This document shows, piece after piece, positions 1-11,900 of a DNA stretch of 64,000 nucleotides. Numbering within the stretch: the stretch's first letter is position 1; each line of letters starts with the position of its first letter. The stretch is from Bimuria novae-zelandiae CBS 107.79 (Eukaryota > Ascomycota > Dothideomycetes > Pleosporales > Didymosphaeriaceae). A model generated the notes under the pieces. The model was not told the origin of the DNA. It saw only the letters and a list, made by a program, of their open reading frames with translations, and did not search any database. A program made the position numbers and the translations under genes. Where the stretch lies: NCBI GenBank assembly GCA_010015655.1, contig ML976659.1, positions 484,099 through 548,098 on the forward strand, read 5' to 3'.

Positions 1-1845
1 ACCGCTGGAATGCCCCACGAGTACTGTGTGCTAGGACACTACAAGCCTACGCACATCTGGTGGGAGAAGCATAAACCGATATCTGGAAAGAGTGATCCTA
101 AAGACGGCCTTCGCTACCGCTTGGAGAGGCTGAATCCATACGAAGAGAAAGCATGGTTTCAGCCAAAAGGAACGGAGGAGATCTTCCCTCCTGGCTGGTT
201 TGATCCACCTATCGTTGCGTCGTGCTGCTCATGTCGAGGTACATTCCAGCAGAAGTACCTTCAAGGATGGATCTGCGTCAATAAAGACTGTCGAGCATAC
301 TGGAAGCTCCCAGCACCTTCAGGTCAGCTCCAACCGCTGGACATAACTTCCCTCATATACGACCCTCGCTTTCTGAAGCAGAAGACCACCTGGCCGGAAG
401 AGCGATCTTTGTTTTTCCCTTTGGAGTACAGACCAATGGAAGTTACAGAAGACACCAGGGGTGAAGACTTCTATTCGAGGGCAGGCTGGAACGGTTTGGT
501 GTGTCCCAATTGTCGTGGATGCATCATGCGAATGTCTTTTCTTGGTTGGGACTGCGAAACACCTGGTTGCAATTATCAAGTTCGCGTACCTCTGGACAAA
601 CCGATGTCAGCATCCGCGATTACCGATTCTGGCCCGGCGTTTCCTCTCACCGATGGTTATACCCCGAGCCAAGACGTCGTTTACAGTGACACAATCCGGG
701 TTTGCAAACAGATCTGTGATGACAACTTTCGCATGGCTCGCTACAACCTCCCGATCCCTGGCCCGGATTGCTATGTGGTTCATAAGATATCCAACGCGAC
801 AATCAACAAAGCACCTGGCGGTCCGAACGATATGTTCAAACAATTACAGTGTACCGACATCGGACTACGACGGCGTAGGATTGGCTCGGAGAAGCGTAAA
901 GAACCCAAGTACACTCGTCACCTATTTGTGAACGTTGGGTACGATTACAACTTTGTTGCTAGCGGAAGCGAAAAATCCGTCCCTTTTGCCAAAGTCAAAG
1001 CTGAAGCTGTACGAGATGTCCGCACTCGACTGAACTGGTCCACGGCACAACTCATCGCCCGCGCTCTTGGGAGGCCTTTTGAAGAAGTGAGGGAGTGGTA
1101 CAAGCGGCAGGAGTTTAATGAGTGTCTGATACTCAGTTACTTCCAGGATCAGGCTATTGGATTCCACGATGACGGCGAGCCGGGTCTTGGCCCAAACATT
1201 GCGACCATCAGCCTTGGAGATACCGGCATAATGCTGTTCCGGATGAAGAAGACACGCTACTCTGGCGTGAGTAAGGCTGGTATCTACGACTGGGAATACC
1301 CTCCTATCCCTGGCTGTTTCAAGTACAAGGAGCGACTTGCTCAACACGACACCATCGTGCGCAACGCCCCTACCAAGAACAAGCAAGAATACTGGAAGGA
1401 GGCTGCCAAGAAACTGGGCCTGAACAAGTACTTCGAAACTCCTCCCGTAGTCCTAAAGATTATGCTTCGCCATGGTGACGAGGCCGTTATGTTGGGGGCT
1501 CTCCTGCAGAAGTACTACGACCACTCAGTTAGCCATGTAGGCCGAATCCGCTTTGCCCTGACTTGTAGGTACATCGATCCAACGCAACCCCGAGAGGATG
1601 GCAAACCCAAAGGCATCCCAGAACCGGACATGAGACTCTACGACGGTTCACAGCTGCCGCTTCCTCGCGATCGATTCGGTAACCCCATTCGAAGTGGCTG
1701 GGAGTGGGAAGCGGACGAGGATTTCAATGGGTATCAGGAGTTTGAGGGATACAATGAAGAGGAGTTGAGGCAGATGGCCGAGGATGACGAGGATGAGGGT
1801 GAGGATGATGCCGGTCTTGACGGCGGCGATGATGAAGATTTCTGA
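1..1845 (+). CDS. AlkB-like 2-oxoglutarate/Fe(II) dioxygenase with two Cys clusters (5' partial)
   Basis: The frame is open to the left edge, so the 5' end is probably missing; the first Met in view is at base 10, and numbering below starts there (611 residues). Two Cys clusters lie near residues 72-94 (CxC then C89/C94) and 165-187 (CxxCxxC then C182/C187), looking like zinc-ribbon knuckles. An AlkB-type double-stranded beta-helix follows: an HxDxE motif at H386-D388-E390, then GPNIATISLG, then RHGDEAVMLG, a distal His in YYDHSV, and a closing RIRFALTCRYI strand with the 2-oxoglutarate-binding Arg. The fold predicts oxidative demethylation of nucleic acid or another substrate; which one cannot be told. 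The last 30 residues are almost all Asp/Glu/Gly. The family call is firm, the substrate unknown. Confidence 0.85.
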   Translation, partial: TAGMPHEYCVLGHYKPTHIWWEKHKPISGKSDPKDGLRYRLERLNPYEEKAWFQPKGTEEIFPPGWFDPPIVASCCSCRGTFQQKYLQGWICVNKDCRAYWKLPAPSGQLQPLDITSLIYDPRFLKQKTTWPEERSLFFPLEYRPMEVTEDTRGEDFYSRAGWNGLVCPNCRGCIMRMSFLGWDCETPGCNYQVRVPLDKPMSASAITDSGPAFPLTDGYTPSQDVVYSDTIRVCKQICDDNFRMARYNLPIPGPDCYVVHKISNATINKAPGGPNDMFKQLQCTDIGLRRRRIGSEKRKEPKYTRHLFVNVGYDYNFVASGSEKSVPFAKVKAEAVRDVRTRLNWSTAQLIARALGRPFEEVREWYKRQEFNECLILSYFQDQAIGFHDDGEPGLGPNIATISLGDTGIMLFRMKKTRYSGVSKAGIYDWEYPPIPGCFKYKERLAQHDTIVRNAPTKNKQEYWKEAAKKLGLNKYFETPPVVLKIMLRHGDEAVMLGALLQKYYDHSVSHVGRIRFALTCRYIDPTQPREDGKPKGIPEPDMRLYDGSQLPLPRDRFGNPIRSGWEWEADEDFNGYQEFEGYNEEELRQMAEDDEDEGEDDAGLDGGDDEDF

Positions 1846-2329
1846 TCTGATTATTTCCGGACCTCCATATAAGGGTGTGGCGACGACTGATTTCAATTCG
1901 GTACCGTCGCCGCTTCCGTATACGATAACGGGAATTTCGACGGCGCTACACATGTGGATCTGGTGTTACATAGGGCTTTTGATGGGAAAGCGTGTGTTCA
2001 TCGAGCAGTATCTTTCTCGAAACGGCAAAGGCATTTGTTTCGATTCGTATGTGCAATGTACGAAAGAGATAGATAGTATATACTGTGCATTACAGTATTG
2101 ACATGTACGTAGAAGAGGGCTCGATACATACCTGTGCTTCGTTGAACAAATTGAGAGATCGTTTGTCTTTCCGTTTGAAGCTAGGTATGCTAACTTTTTG
2201 TGGCACAAACACCAACTCCAACGAATTTTCTGGTGTCGTAGTATTGACCATGAAAGCAGTGAATTTGACAGGAAGAATGTGATCATTCAATCAGATAGAT
2301 CGAGACACAAGCTACTCTCTCAGACCTTT

Positions 2330-3535
2330 CTATACCAATTCACCGCCTACGCCATACTCCCAAGGATCAAGAACATACCTTCCCCTACCCTTTACCATCT
2401 CCACTAGTGCTTGGTTTATCCCAAACAATCCTCCACTAACTTTATCAACTGGCATGGGCTTGATCAGACCCATTTTGATTCCTCTAGGCAAATAGGAGTC
2501 CACAACCCACTTCAACAACTCCTTATTTCTTGGCTCGTACAAACTCTCGGAGTAAGGTTCGAAAACGCGCTCTACGTTTGCAGGAAGCTCTTCGCGCCCC
2601 GGCTGCATCGTGAACAGCCTCCCTCCACCTTGCGCGGCAAGCACCGCTGCTGTTACGGATATGGTGGCGGGGATCGAAACAAAGTCCACGACGACGTTGT
2701 ACGGGCCTTGCGCTATGAGCTCAGCAGTGAGGGTAGAAGGATCCTGCGTATGGTCCACCACTTCGGCGGCTCCTAGCGTGGAGACGAAGGGAAAGGACCT
2801 AGACGAGGATGTCGTGATAACCTGATACCCAGCCTGAGAGAGGTACTGCTCGCTCAATCCTCCAAAGCTGGAGCTCCCTCCATAGACCAGAATCTTCTTT
2901 TCCTTCGTCTCAGCGATAACTTCCAACGGCGGTCTCTCAAGCTCAAGTCTTCCCGTGAAAAGACCAACCACGCACGTTAGATTCATCATTACGCTCGCCA
3001 TCTTCTCTATCATCTCTTCTTCAGCCGCGCCCGCTGGAACCCTACTCACCATGCGGTCTGCGCAAACGACGTAGCGCTGGAAGGCACCATATTGGTTTCC
3101 TTTTACACCGAATCGCTTGCTCACGACTACTCTTTCGCCTACGCTCCAGTCCTGCACTTGAGATCCGACAGCCTGGATGGTTCCGCCGTACGTGGAGCCT
3201 AGAATCGCGAGATAGGGCGTGTACGGAATGACGTTCAGGACGGCGATCTTGGCTTCGATGGGGTTGAGCGCGATACACTCATTTCTGATGAGGAGCTCGG
3301 TTGGACCCGGGGTGTATTTGGGTACAGGATGGATTTCTAAGGGTGTTTTCGGGGTCGCGAGGACTGGACGGAGGTAATTAGCACTTAAACGTTCAATGAT
3401 TTCAGTAACTATAATGCTTGAGGTATGTAGCACCGCGGGAAATATTCTGGCACGGTATGGATAGGAACCACAAAGCTTTTACTATGCTTTGATATCGAAA
3501 CAAAATGGGAGCTTACTCGCTGCGAGGTTCGACAT
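2330..3535 (-). CDS. Zinc-type alcohol dehydrogenase-like (MDR) oxidoreductase, trans-enoyl-reductase type
   Basis: Two exons: 3535-3517 (19 nt) and 3363-2330, with a 153-nt intron (GTAAGC donor, TGCTAATT branch, CAG acceptor). Splicing gives an N-terminus MSNLAAILATPK and 350 residues, the usual length for stand-alone fungal MDR enzymes; the unspliced upstream Met at 3433 gives a poorer N-terminus. The protein has a GroES-like N-terminal half (NECIALNPIEAKI, LGSTYGGTIQAVGSQV) and a Rossmann half with the nucleotide-binding turn VYGGSSSFGG. The structural-zinc Cys cluster of true alcohol dehydrogenases is absent, as in quinone/enoyl reductases. Close types are the toxD-like and polyketide trans-enoyl reductases, but no polyketide synthase is nearby, so a specific role is not supported. 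It is convergent with the AlkB-like gene. Confidence 0.85.
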
Positions 3536-4790
3536 TCTTTCGTGCGAAAGCTCGGGACCCGATGCAGGAAGCTGATAGGTCGAAAAGGAAGTCGAAATGG
3601 CGGTTTGATTGGGAGAGGATTAACCCGCCTGTTGGTGGATCGTGGAGTACGTTGCCTCATCTTATATTGTCTCGCTTCATTCTCACGCGAAGGATCAAAT
3701 TGGACGAATCATGGTTCAGAGAAGGCGGGATCGAGCCGCGTTGTTTTGTAATCGTTTGCGACAGGTGGTCAGTCTTCTTTTGTGCGAGCAACCGTATACT
3801 ACCTACCTGTTTTCATTCAAATATGTGTACATCGAGTGCATGTTTCATGGTGCGTTGAATGGTTTCGGTTGCGTTTCCTAATTAGGTTAGTTTCATTGTA
3901 AAACTACGTTATAGTCGTTATAACTTCCCCTAACGCTGTTGACAGCACATATCTTCAGACGTGCCTTCTAGTCCAGTACACCGTGGTAGTCTTCTGGGTA
4001 GCTGCCGGGACTTCATGTCAAATGAGAAGGGAAACTACGGCTTTCATGTACACTGCATCTGAACACCAACCTGTCCGACTTCTACTGCATCGGTGTGCGT
4101 GGAAATGATCCTGAGTACTATGCGTTTACACTTTCGTGTGGTCATGTTCAATCGTTGTCTTCGAGTCGCTTGGTATTAAGTCGTTTAAAAAATACCGGCT
4201 GCTTCCTCGGTACATCTCCGCCCAGTAGAGCTTCTGAGTCTCAACAACCACATCGCGCCCACGTAATCCGACGCGACGATTCGCATCCACCACAACTTCG
4301 GTTCAGCAACGCTGGTACCGAGAAAAAATTCGTTTAAACAATATCGAAAAGGAAGGATTGGACAGTTACACGGCGACTGAACCTAGGTGGCGCATGCTCC
4401 GTGCTGCGCTCACTTTTACAGACTCTCTCATATGTATACGAGAGAAACTCGACGCCCTAGCGACTTGGCAGCGAGCGAAAGGCCGTGCCTATAACGACTC
4501 CAGCACCCTAGCTTCAGAGGTATTTCACCACCCTTGACAGCTTCAACACCACGCACCTTACCGACCCGAATTACCCGACAAACCAATTGACGGTTACCCT
4601 GGTCGCGATCCCTTATAGTCGATACTGGTGCCGAAGCTGTCACCGTACCCAATCTTGTCCTGCGGCGCACGCACTTTATGAGCAAGGTACGTGGTCCTGC
4701 TGTCTCTTGCCGTGACGGTGCTTTGTATCATGCTGTTCTATGCATGTGAGAGAATAAATGGTTATGAGCGAAACACTGACGGACAAATAG
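3536..4790. other. Intergenic region between divergent genes
   Basis: About 1.25 kb between the divergently transcribed MDR gene and the split small gene. Short open frames exist but none has a recognisable motif or convincing exon structure. It should hold both promoters. I see no RNA gene or repeat in it. Confidence 0.5.
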
Positions 4791-5524
4791 ATGGATCCGA
4801 ACATACCATCACCGGACGATACCTGCCATTTTTGGCGTATCCCGCAAGGACTACGAGATATGGTGCGAATCCCCATTCCCAAGGTCACAATACTGCTTCA
4901 TGAGACTTAATGCTTACAACTGTCTAGATATATGAGTACGCACTAACAGATTCCGACGGTCTGTTCTACCGCTTTACGCGTGCCGATGCGGACGCCAACA
5001 TCTTTCGCATGGTCGCCTCTCGTGAAGCAGCCGCCGACCCCACTGCAATGGAGTCTAACCAGCTCAAGTACGTATGTCGCCAACTCCACAACGAGACGGC
5101 TGGGCTTGAGATCGGATTCAACGACTTGACTTTCTACCGGACGAATGATACGGATCCAGTTCTATGGGATTCTCTCGGCGGATTTCTCGGGAGCTGCTCC
5201 CCATCAGTTCCTACCCGCATTCGAAACGTCGCATTAGAGCAGCGTATCGATTATGGACCCAAAGCTGTACAGCGCTCTGCTGCTATGGGTAATATTGTTT
5301 CCGAATTTCTTCACGGGCACTCGTGTGCGACAGTGAATATAATTTTGGACAATAGGAGGTTGCTAGACTACTTCGCGCTGTATTGCACGGGTCTTTGTTT
5401 CCAGCACGCCTACCTTGATCGAGACTTGCGGTAAGTACTCAACCACGATGGGATAAGGGCGGCGATCGAGGCTGGTGTCCTTTGTGGCCGGGCTCGGAAG
5501 GTACTGAAGGGGCGCAATCTATCC

Positions 5525-5549
5525 CAGCGCGTGCAGTGGTCCGTATTAC
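5525..5549 (+). repeat. hAT left terminal inverted repeat
   Basis: Starts CAGCGCGTGCAGT; pairs with the inverted copy at 15093-15117 with about two or three mismatches in 25 bp. The left 8-bp target duplication is at 5517-5524. Confidence 0.8.
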
Positions 5550-8207
5550 GGACGGTGAGACCTAGTTACGGTTACGTTACGTTTGTTAGCAACTACGGTA
5601 CGGACGCTACGGCAGGGAGACCTCTACGGTACTAGCAGTAAGCTATAGTGATTAAATTAGGCCTCTACGGTGTAAATATAGTCTAAAATATTATATAAAT
5701 TTCCTAATTAGGAAGGAGGCGTAAATTAAGCTTTTAAAATAAAGTTATTTAGAATTTTTTTATTATTATTAACTACTAAAGGTCCTTCCTCCTTACTTTA
5801 TATATATAAAGTAAGGTTTTTAAAGTAACTTAAGATAATATTTCTCTATAGCTAGTTCTTTTAAAGCTAGTAAGCTTTAATTACTATTAGTAATAATAAA
5901 TTATAATTACACGTGACTATGCTGTTGGCTTCAAACCTGCGCAACACTGCTACGGCTTTCACCGCCATGCAGTTTGCCTGCGGTTTGTTGCGTAGTTTGC
6001 CTGTGGTTTGTTGCGCTAGTCCTGATTGGGCTAGCAGGGGACAAACCACGCTCGATAAATACTTCTCACAACAGCCCACCACAATAGATCTGCAATCAAG
6101 AATCAAATCAATACCACATCGTTGCAACGAAGTCTTGATCCAACAGCCTATTGCCGTATCAACATATGCGTTTAGTAGATAAGAAATACTACTTATAGTT
6201 ATAAAACGTTACTAATATAAAAAGGTAATTTATTACTATCTTATAAAGCGTAAAATACCTTATTTAACTAATTTCTGCCTACTAATAGTATAAGTTATTA
6301 AGTAACTATAAAAGACGCTTATTATAACTAGCAAGCTATAGATTTTTAAAAAGACTATTATAATAGTTTTTTAGTTAGAAGTTTTATTTTTACTATTTAC
6401 GTTACTTTATAGTAGTAAGGAGTATAAGATTTACTTATATTATATGTTATTAGTAAGCGCTTAATTTATACGCTCCTAAAAGCTTATATATAAGGTAAAT
6501 ATTTAGAATTTTATTATTATTTAGTAATTATTCTATAGCTAAGTAGCTAGTAAAGGCAACTTCGAGCAACTTTCTAGCCTTTTAGAGCTACTATAGGTGA
6601 TAAGACTAGTGTGTTTGGAACTAGCGAAGGCGCAGGCGTGGGTGTAGAGCTATCGCTACGCAGTAGAGCGATGGCTTAGGGTTAATTACTAGCTATACAA
6701 AGTATATAATAAGCTTCTCTATGGCAAAGGAGACGCTATTCTGTAGGTATCACGATTGCCTATAGTGCTCGTACAAAGGCACATCGTCCTTTAAGACCTT
6801 ATGAATTTCTTATAGATTAAATACTATCTATTAGAGACTACTAAATCCGGAGCTACTAGCGTTGCCTTTAAAAGACTTATAGTTTTTATAAAATAACTAT
6901 AAAGCGTTATAAATAATAAAGACTTTATTTTAGTTATTATCTAATAGTCTATTAATATGTAAATTATAATTACTATTAAGTAAAGCGTTAGGGTTATTAC
7001 GTAAGTATTTTATATAGAGTTAAATTATTTTTTAAAGCTTTAGATAACGTAGTAATATAGCGTATATATTATACTACTAAATCCTGCTGTCCTTTATTAA
7101 ATTAAGTGTAGAAAAATTATAAAGCTTATCCTTATTAAGAGCTTACTATTATAAGCTTATAAAAAGGCGTTAACGTTTATAGGATACGCAGATAAAGTTA
7201 ATAAAGTTATATAGCTTACTAATAACGCCCTTTTTTTAAAATATAAAATATTATTTTAAGGGCGACGCGTGTAAAAGGTTAAGTTTAAACTTACTTATAC
7301 TTTTATTATATATAAAAGCCTTTATAATAAAGTTTATTATATAGCTAGCGCACTAAATTTAGTGCTATAGTTTAATATAAAGCTTTTTATTAGCTAGGTT
7401 ATTAATGCTAGCAAAAAACGTTGTATTATTATTTATTATATTATTAGTAACAAAATAGTAGATTTTCTAGGCAAAGTTATACTCCTAAGTAACTTAATAG
7501 ATAATAGAGGCTTATACAGCGCCTATATAGTTATAAAAAAAAGTGTAAAAGGTAATAAGTACGTCGCGTTATTTATAGAGAGAGTTTAGAGATATATAGG
7601 TTAGCAATACGGGATTTAGTATTTTTTTATAAAAGTTTATTAAGTCTACTTAACGCTAACCAACTAAAGTTTAGCTAGCTTAGTAAAAATTATTAACTTA
7701 CTAATAAAGTAAGTAATAACTCTAAGAAAGTCTATATTATTTAATAACGTCTAAATATTAAAGCTTATATTTATTTTGCTTTATACTACGTATAGTAGCA
7801 TCTTTACTACCTCCGTTCTTTTTTCTAGCGCCTTTTTTACGTACGTAGAAAGTGTATTATAGCTATTTAGTAGCCCACGTAGTAGGTTAATTTAATTTTA
7901 TATTAGTAAGCCTCTACTACCTGCTAACGTTACTACCGCGAAGCTTATATTATAAAAAATTACTTAGTTAATATATAACTTTAGAAGCTCTACTTTTTAC
8001 TATAATAAATAAGTAATAGTTAAATAAGCGCCCGCTACTTTCTTAAATAGATTTAATAACTTACTAGTAGCTAGTAGTATTAAGCTTTTATTTAGGTTAA
8101 TATTATGCACCTTTCGCAGGTATTTAGTAATATAAGCTATACTAGAGTTAATGTCCTAGAGGCATGCGGACGTTCTATTTTAGTAGTACTTCTTATATAA
8201 AAAGAAT

Positions 8208-8476
8208 TGTCGGATTAACAACTTCAACGGCCTTAGGCATGTTACAAGGAAGGTGCGTGTGCGGAGGAGCGAGCATTCTGTCAATAGTTATCAAGGCCTC
8301 TATCGTGTTGCAAAACACTATGTGTATAGAGCGAACCCTATATGGGACTAGCTTCCATACCCCGCGATATACTTCACTCCTCAGTAGATAGAACGAGAAA
8401 ACAAGCATTAATCAACCTAATATAACTTATTATTAAGTATTTCCTTTTAGCACTAGTGTAACAAGTCCTCCTAATA
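8208..8476 (+). repeat. copia 5' LTR
   Basis: 269 bp, direct-repeat partner of 14150-14418. Differences between the two copies are mainly C/T and G/A transitions, as RIP would leave. Confidence 0.92.
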
Positions 8477-8949
8477 CTAATTAGTAATCGCGAGAAGCTA
8501 TCACAGATAGTAAGGAAAAAGAAACAGGCTGTTAATAACCCAACGTAAGAAATCTCGGGTCGATGCAGACTGTGCTAAGAATAGAGCGAGGCAGAGATAA
8601 CACGAAACACTCTTAACTAATCTCTAAAGCTACTAGTTTAGGCTAATCCGCGGACACAGAGCGCGTTAGTAACGTATTATAATTTACCGTATAAACGTCT
8701 CTAGATAACCTAGTTACGTACACTAACACACGTTAGAAACAACTAACTAACAAGACAACTATATTAATAACAAGTTAACACTACTAGTATAATAGTAAAT
8801 AATAAGAGCAGCGACAGCGCAGCAGACAATACTAATACTTAAGCTTAAGCTTAACTACGCGATAATTAGTTAAAGTATAGCTTAAGTAAACGCTAGGAAG
8901 CTGCTTCGCGCTAGGCTAAATACACTATAAAGTACCTTATAGGAGACTA

Positions 8950-11900
8950 CCTATATCTAGTAGCGCTAGAATCTGTTAATATATCTCTCTAGGACGTACC
9001 TATACTAATAGACGTAGACAAGATGCACGCAATAACCTAGGTTACTAAAATTATTCGCGATTATAACGTATTAATAGCCTAGGACGACGATCTATGTGCA
9101 GACTACTATTATAATTTTAAAGGATAGACAAAGGAGCTATTCTACAAGATTAACTATAATACACTAAAATCTCTAAAGATAGTCCTATAGTATAGAGGAG
9201 TCTACACAGGCAACAATCGCGCGAGGCTTACTAATTTCTTCTATAATCTATCTACTCTAGAGAATACTCCCGAATAGGACCCTGTAGAATTTAAAGCTAT
9301 AATATTCGACCAACGATTAAGGGCATACAAGCGCCAGCAGAACGCAAAATAGACACCTCTAATAGCTAAGCAGCAATAATTATAGCAGGATAGTCTACTA
9401 GCTAGTACACATGCACTGTAGTTATAGTAGCCAGAGCACTCGTAGCAAGACAGGTAGCAGCGAGAGTAATTACAGCAAAGTAAATAGCACGGAGTAAGAC
9501 ACAACGCTTAAAACTAATATAAAACACAGAAGCTATAATTAATGCACTAGATAGATAAAATCTAACTACTAAGATAAAGTAATAATAGTTAATAACCACA
9601 CTTCATAAGTGGTGCGCTTAGAGAACCTTAGTCTTAGCAATAGTAGGAACAAGATACGCAATTATAGTAATAGCAACTATAAATATAGGCACGGCCGCCA
9701 GCGATTACATATCGCGAAATCACGCCGTTTCTATAACAACCTGTGAACGGTGTACCGGGCAGACCACCAGAGCTACTACATAACCTATATAAGACACTAC
9801 TGCCGCGCTGGTCCCGTAACGACTGACTTAACGCTAACATAATTACGTAGTTCTCTAAGCTTTAGGACAATGACAAGAAATACACAAGAGATATATATAA
9901 TCTGCTTAATAATAAAATTAAGATCTTCTTTAGTATCTATTGGCAGGTGGACATCCATAAAGAGTAGTTCCACGCTGTGTTTCCCCGTATTCTTACTAGG
10001 CAAGCAAAGATATTCTATATACAAGTTATAGACAGAGGTAACAGCTTTTCTAATGCGTACATAGTAATTAAGAACCACTTTAATCACGACGTCCACTATT
10101 AACACTACTACATAGACTAGATAACTACAACCTTCGCCCGTACGCGCATAGAGAACCCTAATAAAAGCTTATATAAGGTGCTATAAATATTACTTAATAA
10201 GCTATAATTATGCTAACGCGCGCTTAGTAAGAACTTTAAAAGTAAGAATACTCTACGTATAACTATTATTAACGCGTGCTAGGGAGTTCTAGAACTTAAA
10301 ATAGCACTCTTTAAGCTAGCCACAATTTATAAAGGACTCTTTATAGACCTATGGTCTGTAGTTAAGACGCACCTTACACGTTAGCAAATAAGGTAAATAC
10401 TTATAAGGAGTAAGACAATTGCTATAGACTAGTACTACTTTAACTATTGCTACAACAATAGGAATAGAAGAACTTAAAAAGGATTTAGAGGCGAAGGCGG
10501 ATTCGCAGGCAGATTCTAAGGAGGCTAAGGCAATAGAGGTAATTAGCGCTTTAATAGCAATAATAGCAGACGTGAATTCACAACGCCACGCTAGAAGAAG
10601 AAGTGCTTTATCTGCTAGAAAGAGGGCTGCTAGTTAACTAACCATACTAATAAGGAACGCAAAGCTGCCCGCACACAGTTCTTCTTCGCATGTTACTTTA
10701 TAGGCACACTACTACCTGCAGACTTCTCTGTGCACCTTGCAGAGTATAAAGGTAATAAGAACTATAAGGATAATGATAATAACAGCGATTAGTAGTATAA
10801 CATTAATAATTAGTAATTTACAACTACGTACGCGGAACATTAATTTTTTAAGAAGTAATAACTTGTAAATTAAGCGTTTATATACTATATCTCTAGTAAA
10901 GATATATATAGCAGAGACGTACTATCATCACCGGCGTCGCAATTCCTTATTAAGGACTAATACACGCGATCTGTGTACTAAGGAATCCTCCCTGATACAG
11001 GCGCCGCCAATGTATCTATAGTCGGTAAGGAACAGTACCTCGCACTTATATAGGAAGACCTAACGGTCACGATAGACACATCTACGGCAGGAAAAACGTC
11101 TATCAAATTCGGAAAAGGCAGTGTTACGGTGTCTATTGGCACCGCACAGATTCCGACAGAGATTGGAAAAATCGACTTTGAGGTGCTAGATGCGCCTACA
11201 CCGTTCTTGCTATGCCTTGCGGACATGGACAGGCTGAAGGTCTACTTTAACAACACTACAGATAAGCTCGTCCAGGGCAATGTACGCATCCCCGTAATCC
11301 GCAAATAGGGATATCTATAGTTCTATCTTAATAAGAGAGAGCGTGCAACTGCATTTCTTATAAAGATAGAGTTAAGATAGCTTTATTGCTGTTTTAGACA
11401 CCTAGCTGTTATAAGACTAGCTAGGCTCTTGAAAGATGCTGGTTATAATAACTTTAAAGAAAGAACTCTTAAGCAAATTACAAAATTTTGCTATTATTAT
11501 TAACTTAATAGCTCTACGCCGCGCCGCTTTAAGTTCACCCTTAAGGATAACTATTACTTTAACTATAAGATCCTTATAGATGTGATGTACTTAAGAAGCA
11601 AGCCTATATTACATGTAGTAGATTTAGTAACTTTATTTTAAGGCGTAAAGTTTCTTAACGCTATTTTAGCTAAGGAGACATAGCAGGCACTGCGGATGTT
11701 GTGGATTAATACCTACTAAGGACCACTAGACATTCTTACACATGACGCAGGCACGAACTTCGTAAGTGCAGAATTTCGCGCAGAAGTAAAGATTATAGGA
11801 GTCACATGCAAATAAGTACCTACAGAGGCACATTAGTCTGTTAGCAAGATAGAGAGGTATCACGCGCCCCTGCACCGCGCATAGGATATACTCTACGCTA

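Noticed and set aside
5430..5434. Stop codon at the end of exon 2 as the true end of the small gene
   Set aside because: CGGTAAGT is a strong 5' splice site and homologous coding sequence continues beyond the transposon, so I read it as an intron start, though this is not proven.
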